From assembly GCA_938004075.1 (NCBI GenBank), contig CALKWP010000195.1, positions 1 through 8,773 on the forward strand: a stretch of 8,773 bases of DNA, given 5' to 3'. Both the position numbers and the translations under genes were made by a program. This DNA is from an uncultured Methanomassiliicoccales archaeon (GTDB lineage: Archaea; Thermoplasmatota; Thermoplasmata; SG8-5). Positions 1 to 5,700 of this stretch are shown here, piece by piece; position 1 is the first letter of the stretch, and the number at the start of each line of letters is the position of its first letter. The notes below the pieces were generated by a model. That model ran no database searches, was not told the DNA's origin, and worked only from the letters and a program-made list of their open reading frames with translations.

Positions 1-47
1 GAGATGGTGATTCGTGACTGGAGTTCAGACGTGTGCTCTTCCGATCT
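1..47. other. Illumina P7-side adapter with index (artefact)
   Basis: Not biological. Positions 14-47 match the TruSeq read-2 adapter, ending in GCTCTTCCGATCT. Positions 1-5 (GAGAT) match the end of the P7 oligo, and the eight bases between, 6-13 (GGTGATTC), sit exactly where the i7 index belongs. Read in the frame of the following gene it translates to RDWSSDVCSSDL, a common adapter-derived contaminant at protein N-termini. Native sequence begins at about 48. Confidence 0.98.
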
Positions 48-828
48 CCTGTTCCGCGACGATTGCCTGATGCTGATGACCAAGCCCGACGAAAATCCAA
101 GATTCAGGCCGCCATCCGGGCCGTGCAACCCCGAGCTTGTGAAATTCCTGGCAAATCTCTCGGCAAGCACCGGCTCGGAATACGCGCTGGTCCTGGTGGA
201 CAACGAGACAAAGGAGTGGCTTTCAGGCATATTCCCGGGTGCCGGTTTCGTCAAGCATCCGGATTACTTCGATTACATTTACAAGGCAAGCGACCTTGCA
301 AGACTTGAGGGAAAGAACTACCTCAAGATACGCAACAAGCTCAACAAGTTCAAGCGCCAGCAGAAGTACGAGGTTGAGCAGATGTGCCACCAGAACATAG
401 GGGAGATACGGGAGTTCCTCCAGCGATGGTGCCTGTGGAAGGATTGCGAGTCCGACCCGCTCCTCGACAACGAGCGCCTGGCAATAATGTACACGGTGGA
501 GAATTGCTTCGCGCTGGACCTCTGCGGCCTGGCCATCCGCATCAACGGCGAGATCCAGGCCGTCACAATGTTCGAATCAGTATGCCCTGATACAGCCGTC
601 GTCCACTTCGAGAAGGCCATGCCAAGCTTCGAAGGTCTCTACCAGGCCATCAACAATGAAAGCGCGAAGTTACTGGCTGAAAACCATCAATTCATCAACA
701 GGCAATCCGACCTGGGAATCGAAGGCCTCAGGACGGCAAAACAGCGCTACCACCCGGTGCAGATGCTGGAAGTCCAACATATGTTATTGAAACCCAACGT
801 GGCCGAACTGGGGCACCAGCATTACTAG
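48..828 (+). CDS. DUF2156 / LPG-synthase C-terminal domain protein, 5'-truncated
   Basis: About 259 native residues of a protein whose start lies beyond the contig end; any Met before position 48 is adapter. I recognise the DUF2156 family (GNAT-like fold, related to the C-terminal catalytic domain of phosphatidylglycerol lysyltransferases). The signs are the start-side pattern FRPPSG, the YIYKASDLARLEGKNYLKIR segment followed by NKLNKF, and the C-terminal QSDLGIEGLRTAKQRYHPV block, which is the family's most conserved stretch. Members are usually around 290-310 residues, so roughly 40 N-terminal residues are missing. By family it would transfer an aminoacyl group, perhaps from aminoacyl-tRNA, onto a lipid or other acceptor, but most archaeal members are uncharacterised and the substrate cannot be read here. 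No membrane segments are visible in this part. It ends in TAG, overlapping the stop of the convergent gene. GC-ending codons (CTC, AAG, CGC) resemble mrpE and differ from the central operon. Confidence 0.82.
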
Positions 829-1076
829 TAAAGATCTCTCTTGCAGGTGGCGCATACCGTCCTGGTCTGCTTCCCGCACTTGCTGCACTTGGCTGCCATG
901 AACTTCTCTTCAACAGGAGCGGCGCAGCAATGGGAAACCGCATTCACCATGTGACCGCAGAATTTGCAGGGATGCTGCTTCACCCTCTTTCCAACAACGA
1001 CCTTGTTGTAGAGGTAGAGCGCAACATAGAGAACCAGCAGTATCACGCCAAGAATTATGAGGTAGCTGCAGACCAT
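825..1076 (-). CDS. small membrane-anchored zinc-ribbon protein
   Basis: An 83-residue protein from the ATG at 1074-1076. It starts with a hydrophobic segment (residues about 4-23, SYLIILGVILLVLYVALYLY), then a basic stretch (VVVGKRVK), then a Cys/His-rich domain: CKFC (37-40), H49-C50-C51, CSKC (64-67) and CATC (75-78). The paired CxxC knuckles indicate one or two zinc ribbons, probably facing the cytoplasm behind a single membrane anchor. Function is unknown; archaeal proteins of this shape are usually annotated only as zinc-ribbon proteins. Start choice: GAGGGG lies 6 nt upstream of this ATG, and the hydrophobic segment then begins immediately. An in-frame ATG at 1188-1190 would give 121 residues, adding an N-terminus that includes an acidic IDEDEGGD stretch, and has no clear ribosome site. 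Its stop shares CTAG (825-828) with the stop of the convergent gene. Confidence 0.68.
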   Translation of the reverse strand: MVCSYLIILGVILLVLYVALYLYNKVVVGKRVKQHPCKFCGHMVNAVSHCCAAPVEEKFMAAKCSKCGKQTRTVCATCKRDLY

Positions 1077-1216
1077 GTCGCCCCCCTCGTCCTCGTCAAT
1101 CTGGAGGGATGCCAGCCTGAGAACCCAGTACAGCGCTTCACCCATGTGGCCGGGAAAGCAATCCGAGACTAAAAACCTTGGCATTAGCATCGCGGGAATC
1201 GGAAATTTGAATGCAA

Positions 1217-1262
1217 ATTGAAACCAAGGGAACCGGGAAGTGGCGATGGAAGCAATGGCTGG
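1217..1262 (+). repeat. 46-nt direct repeat, copy 1
   Basis: Matches 8035-8080 in the same orientation: 41 of 46 positions identical by direct comparison, with all five differences transitions. The invariant core is 21 nt (1226-1246), beginning AAGGGAACCGGG, followed after three changes by AATGGCTGG. The other copy lies just beyond the 3' end of the operon, so the two copies bracket the beta-helix/protease unit in intergenic DNA. Neither strand reads as a conserved protein: in the one + frame that looks similar (KGTGKWR) the substitutions are non-synonymous and one makes a stop. Function unknown. Confidence 0.8.
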
Positions 1263-1366
1263 TATGATGCCATATCGTAGGATTCTCTTTCCCCGAGTCT
1301 TGAAAGCTTACTATCGTGGCATAGCCAATCACATCAAAATGACAAGAAAACAGATGACCAATCACT

Positions 1367-1389
1367 CAATTATGTATAACATATGATTG
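1367..1389. promoter_or_regulatory. imperfect palindrome upstream of operon promoter
   Basis: The 23-nt AT-rich stretch has near-dyad symmetry, CAATTATGTAT facing ACATATGATTG, and sits a few bases upstream of the BRE/TATA element. That position would suit an archaeal transcriptional regulator. The symmetry is imperfect and AT-rich DNA gives palindromes by chance, so this is tentative. Confidence 0.3.
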
Positions 1390-1396
1390 AGGATGC

Positions 1397-1418
1397 GAAA
1401 AAGGATATATATATATAT
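1397..1418 (+). promoter_or_regulatory. archaeal BRE/TATA promoter of the operon
   Basis: A purine-rich GAAAAAGG (about 1397-1404, BRE-like) is followed directly by (AT)7 at 1405-1418. In archaea the TATA box lies about 25-27 nt upstream of the transcription start. That puts the start at about 1434-1442, on or beside the GTG at 1436 and the ATG at 1445. The transcript is therefore predicted to be leaderless or to have a leader of only a few bases, and no Shine-Dalgarno sequence precedes the start. Confidence 0.65.
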
Positions 1419-1435
1419 CAAAGCAATACCCTTTT

Positions 1436-2740
1436 GTGATTAAGATGGGGCAAGAATCAAGCACATTGCAGAATAGGATGGACTTTAGAATTGTGATCGC
1501 AATCGCTTTGGCATTCCTGATGCTGATGGGCGCGACCTTACCCGGATTGACCCGGGCCCAAACCGCTGTTGTGGAAGAAAGCGCCTACACCACACATGAT
1601 CCCATCCGCATCAACGGCAACGCCGACTTCGCCACCCAGGCAACTGCCGAGGGCTGGCCCGGGGACGGGAGCGAGGGGAATCCGTATGTGATTGAAGGAT
1701 ACGAGATAAACGGAACTGGGCACGGATATTGCATATATATTGGAAATACCACGGTGTACTTTGTGGTGAGGGGGTGTTATGTGCATAATGCGAGTGAGAA
1801 TAGATATTATGAATATTATCGAGATGCTGGTGTGTATCTCTGGAATGTTCAAAATGGAAGATTGGAAAACAACACAATCATTTACAACGAAAGTGGCATT
1901 CGTCTTTATCATTCGAGTCATAATTTCATATCCGATAACACAATCTTTTCAAATAAACATAATGGAATATTTATTTACTGGCAATGTGAAAACAACATAA
2001 TATCAGACAACAACTTAACCAATAATGTGCATGCTATTATAATATCTGATTCTACTGACAATTACATAAAAAATAATGATATGTGGGGTAATGCAATCCA
2101 TTTGGATGGCGGAACAAAGCTTGAACTTCTCGATTCTCACGATATAGACTCTTCAAACACTGTCAACGGTAAACCTGTTTATTATTTGAAGAACGTGAAT
2201 GGTGAAATCGTTCCCGAGGACGCTGGACAAGTGATATTGGTAAACTGCAAAGGCGTAACTGTACAGAACCTGAACATCAGCAATGTTGATTTTGGAATCT
2301 CGCTCTTTTTCTCTTCAGAAAATATGGTCACCAATAACATTCTCTATACCCGGCAATCTGGAATTCGTTTATCATATTCCGATGGTAACACAATAGCCAA
2401 CAATAGCATCCACAACACAGCCAATGCATCCAATGGCATTGGAATAATACTTCTTGCTTCTTATCAAAATACGGTGATTGACAACAATATAACCGGTTTC
2501 TCCAAAGGAATAGAAGTAACTGTAGTTAGTTCCCATTCTGAACCAAGAATAAATAACAATGTAGTGCAAAATAACACTTTCAGCGATAATGAAATGGATT
2601 ATGATGTCGAACTTATTTTGGAAAGTGGGGGAATTAACATGACTCTGATATATCTTAGCGGTTTTTTTATTATTCTGGCAATTATTGCATTCGGTTTCAG
2701 GGTTTGGAAGGAAAAGAAAAACATAAGGAAGGGTGAATGA
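1436..2740 (+). CDS. membrane-anchored NosD-like parallel beta-helix surface protein
   Basis: 434 residues from GTG 1436 (431 from ATG 1445; 420 from ATG 1478, which would give a more typical signal peptide, MDFRIVIAIALAF). Visible parts: a hydrophobic signal at residues 18-41; a PGDGSEGNPYVIEGYEINGT entry motif typical of archaeal NosD-like proteins; then many short beta-helix rungs, recognised by recurring N-N-x-I and G-I/hydrophobic patterns (LENNTI, FISDNTI, IISDNNL, MVTNNIL, TIANNSI, TVIDNNI). A non-rung insertion, VNGKPVYYLKNVNGEIVPED, is common in this group. A C-terminal membrane span (about 402-422, LIYLSGFFIILAIIAFGF) is followed by a basic tail, so the helix faces outside. Parallel beta-helices of this type often bind or process polysaccharide, but no catalytic residues can be identified. 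It is probably co-transcribed and coupled with the protease downstream. GC content falls abruptly from about 64% (1561-1680) to about 28% (1861-1980) within the gene. Confidence 0.85.
   Translation: MIKMGQESSTLQNRMDFRIVIAIALAFLMLMGATLPGLTRAQTAVVEESAYTTHDPIRINGNADFATQATAEGWPGDGSEGNPYVIEGYEINGTGHGYCIYIGNTTVYFVVRGCYVHNASENRYYEYYRDAGVYLWNVQNGRLENNTIIYNESGIRLYHSSHNFISDNTIFSNKHNGIFIYWQCENNIISDNNLTNNVHAIIISDSTDNYIKNNDMWGNAIHLDGGTKLELLDSHDIDSSNTVNGKPVYYLKNVNGEIVPEDAGQVILVNCKGVTVQNLNISNVDFGISLFFSSENMVTNNILYTRQSGIRLSYSDGNTIANNSIHNTANASNGIGIILLASYQNTVIDNNITGFSKGIEVTVVSSHSEPRINNNVVQNNTFSDNEMDYDVELILESGGINMTLIYLSGFFIILAIIAFGFRVWKEKKNIRKGE
2727..2736 (+). promoter_or_regulatory. ribosome binding site of the protease gene
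   Basis: GGAAGGGTGA resembles the archaeal Shine-Dalgarno GGAGGTGA and lies 5 nt before ATG 2742. It supports ATG 2742 over the in-frame GTG at 2733, which lies inside this site. The site overlaps the last codons of the upstream gene, whose TGA (2738-2740) is separated from the ATG by one base, an arrangement for translational coupling. Confidence 0.65.
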
Positions 2741-2741
2741 C

Positions 2742-5700
2742 ATGAAACAACATAAGATGGCAGCGATAGTGCTGGTCTTCTTGATGTTAGTAAGTACACT
2801 CATGTCAGGAGTGATGGCCGGTGTCGAAGATTCTGGCGCGATAGAAGCAGATGGAGAAATTCAGGATATATGCCTGGACATTGGCAAGAATATTGAATAC
2901 TCTTCACCAATGGTGTCCACAAGCACGGATTTGACGACCATTCGCCAGCGGCCAATTGAGTTGCATTCGGCGTTATATGATGCCATACTTTTTCAAGAGA
3001 ACACATCAATAACCCTGAACCTCTTCGACGATGTTTCGATAATCTCAATCATTCATAAGAGGATTGAATATATTGATGGAATTACTGGTTTACTGGGGAA
3101 TGTTGAGGGTTCAGCATCTGGTTATGTCGTTTTGTCCTTGGGATACGATAAGGTTTACGGTACTATTTTGATACCCGAGAGCCATCAGAAATACATCATT
3201 CACCATGATTCCAACACCGAAACGCACTATGTATCAGAAGTGGATGTGTTTTACATGGGGGAGGAGCCGCAACGTTATGCACCCAAATTGATTCCGGATA
3301 TTCAAAGCAGTCTTGATGAGGAGTTATTGTCTCTGGAACCCGCCTTTAACCCCAATCCCTGGGAAGAAGTTCTAATCAAAGTTGGAATATTTTATACTGA
3401 TGCTGCAAGCAATGACGCTGGCGGGGCCAACAACCTTGAATTGAAGGTTGCAGATGAATTCACAACCACAAACATGATTTTGGGAAATAGCCAGACTCGT
3501 TGTACTTTGAAGTTCGGCGATTTTTTCAAGGTTGAAGGATATTCGGAGTTTGGTGATGGCGACACTGATTTGAAGAGATTTGAAATAAATAATGATGGGT
3601 ATATGGATGAGATACACCCACGCCGTGAGACTTACAACTTGGATTTGGTCTCTCTAATTGTTAAGGATACTGGAACTTTTGGGGAATATGAATATGGGAT
3701 AGGGAAATTATTAACCAAAATTAACAGTGGATATGGAATGACAACGTCGGCGTCAGATTCCTTTTGGCTAGACGCCGCTTATACATTAGTAAGGCAAGAT
3801 AAATTAGGATCTTCCCGATATGTTTTTGCTCATGAGATAGGGCACAATCTTGGGTGCCATCACCACCCAGATGATTCCCAACCGGGCCCTACTGAATGGG
3901 AGGATTGGGATACGTATTTTAATGGCGAAATCAATGACTGGTCTGCGGGTTATAGGTGGTATATTCCGATACCAGTATTCCCATACCTATGGGAACAAAA
4001 CACGGTTATGTGTTATTATAAGTACGGTTATGATTGGGTACCATATTTTTCCAATCCCGATGTTTCACATAACGGGGATCCAACAGGCACAGACAAACAC
4101 AACAATGCCAGAACCATCCGCATCACCAAGCATATAGTGGCGTCCTACATGAACCAAGTTTCCATAAATGCGGCAGAGGGCGGGACAACAAGCCCAGCCG
4201 CTGGTCCATACGACGGCCAGAGAAGGGGATTCTTTAATGAAAATAACAATGGAATTCGTGCCAATCCAAACTCGGGTTGGTCCTTTTACCGCTGGCACGG
4301 AGACGTGCCGGATGAAAACATCCATGACAACCCACTTTATTTATTTGTGGATGGGGACAAAGTAATCACTCCGGAATTCATCAATGTCGTTTCACTGAGC
4401 TTCTCCAATTTTCAACCAACGGATTGGTGGACTAACAACCAGAGGCCCACATGCACCATAGATATTGAGGGATTGCAAGACCCGCATATTGCACTGGATT
4501 TGACCTCGGTTAAATACCATTACAGCAAAAACGGCGGAGTAACTTGGATTACAAAGTCTGTGGATTCCTGCACCTATAAAGCCGGTTTGGATTGGCTTGC
4601 TAGCGCAACTGTTAGCAGTGTGCCCTTTGACCAGGATTCGATGGATAAAAACAAAATCCAGTTCAGTGCTAGAGATGTTAATGGCAATGAACGTACGAGC
4701 CAAACATTTATTGTGAAAATTGATACCGCGCTACCAACGAGTTCCGTCACGGTATCCAGCGCTTACTGGCGAAATTCTGCGATCGTTCTGGACGCAACAG
4801 CCAACGATGCCTGCGGCATCAAGGAAGTGAGCTTATGGTACAGACGTTCGGCAGACAATGCAACATGGGGTGCATGGACTCAATTCAGCTCCGCGGTTAC
4901 AACATCCCCTTATCAGTGGACCTTTAAATGGCCCGCCGGTCAGGGTTATTATCAATTCTATTCGAAAGCCAAGGACAATGCCAATCGCATTGAATCTACT
5001 TCCGCAGCCGATGTTAAATATGGATATGAAACGATTTCTCCATCTGCTCCTACATTAGCCTCCCCGAATCATGGTATCACCTTCACAATATCTGTTTCTT
5101 CCACAACCATCTCATTCAGTTGGAATCAGCCTAGCGATGGTGGAGGAAGCGGCGTTTATCAATATCAACTGCAAATCGATGATTCTTCCGGTTTCGGCAG
5201 TCCCAATTACAATTATTACACTTCAGGCACTACATATGGCCCGAGCATTGGGCTTGGGACATGGTACTGGCGTGTGAAGGCAGGGGATAAAGCGGGTAAC
5301 TGGGGCGCATTTAGCTCTTATCGAAGTTTGTCCATCGTACAACAGGCCAGTGACCCGGGTGATGGGGGTGAGACTTGCTTCATAGCAGGGACATTGATCT
5401 CAACCCCCGCTGGTTCGAAATCGATCGAAAACTTGGCCAGTGGAGATGCAATTTTTTCATACAATGAGGATTTGCATCAAATTGAGCATGATGCTATTGA
5501 TAATGTTTACATGCATACAGTTGCAGAATATCTCCTGATAAACGGCGAATTGGGCATTACCGGTAACCACCCAGTCTATACGCAACAAGGTATAATCTCC
5601 GCGGGAGACTTAAAAGTGGGTGACATAATGATTGGATATTCAGTCCCGATAGAAGTAACCAGCATCAAGAGGGTATTCGATACCGTCGTGGTTTACAATC

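Noticed and set aside
33..308. + strand ORF near the left end
   Set aside because: It starts inside the adapter and overlaps the DUF2156 gene in another frame; no recognisable protein.
930..1172. + strand ORF of 80 codons
   Set aside because: Lies antisense to the zinc-ribbon gene, with no motif or ribosome site.
3540..3620. EF-hand or dockerin-like calcium sites (DGDTDLKRF, NNDGYMDE)
   Set aside because: The spacing does not fit a paired EF-hand or dockerin loop and the stretch lies within the metalloprotease fold.
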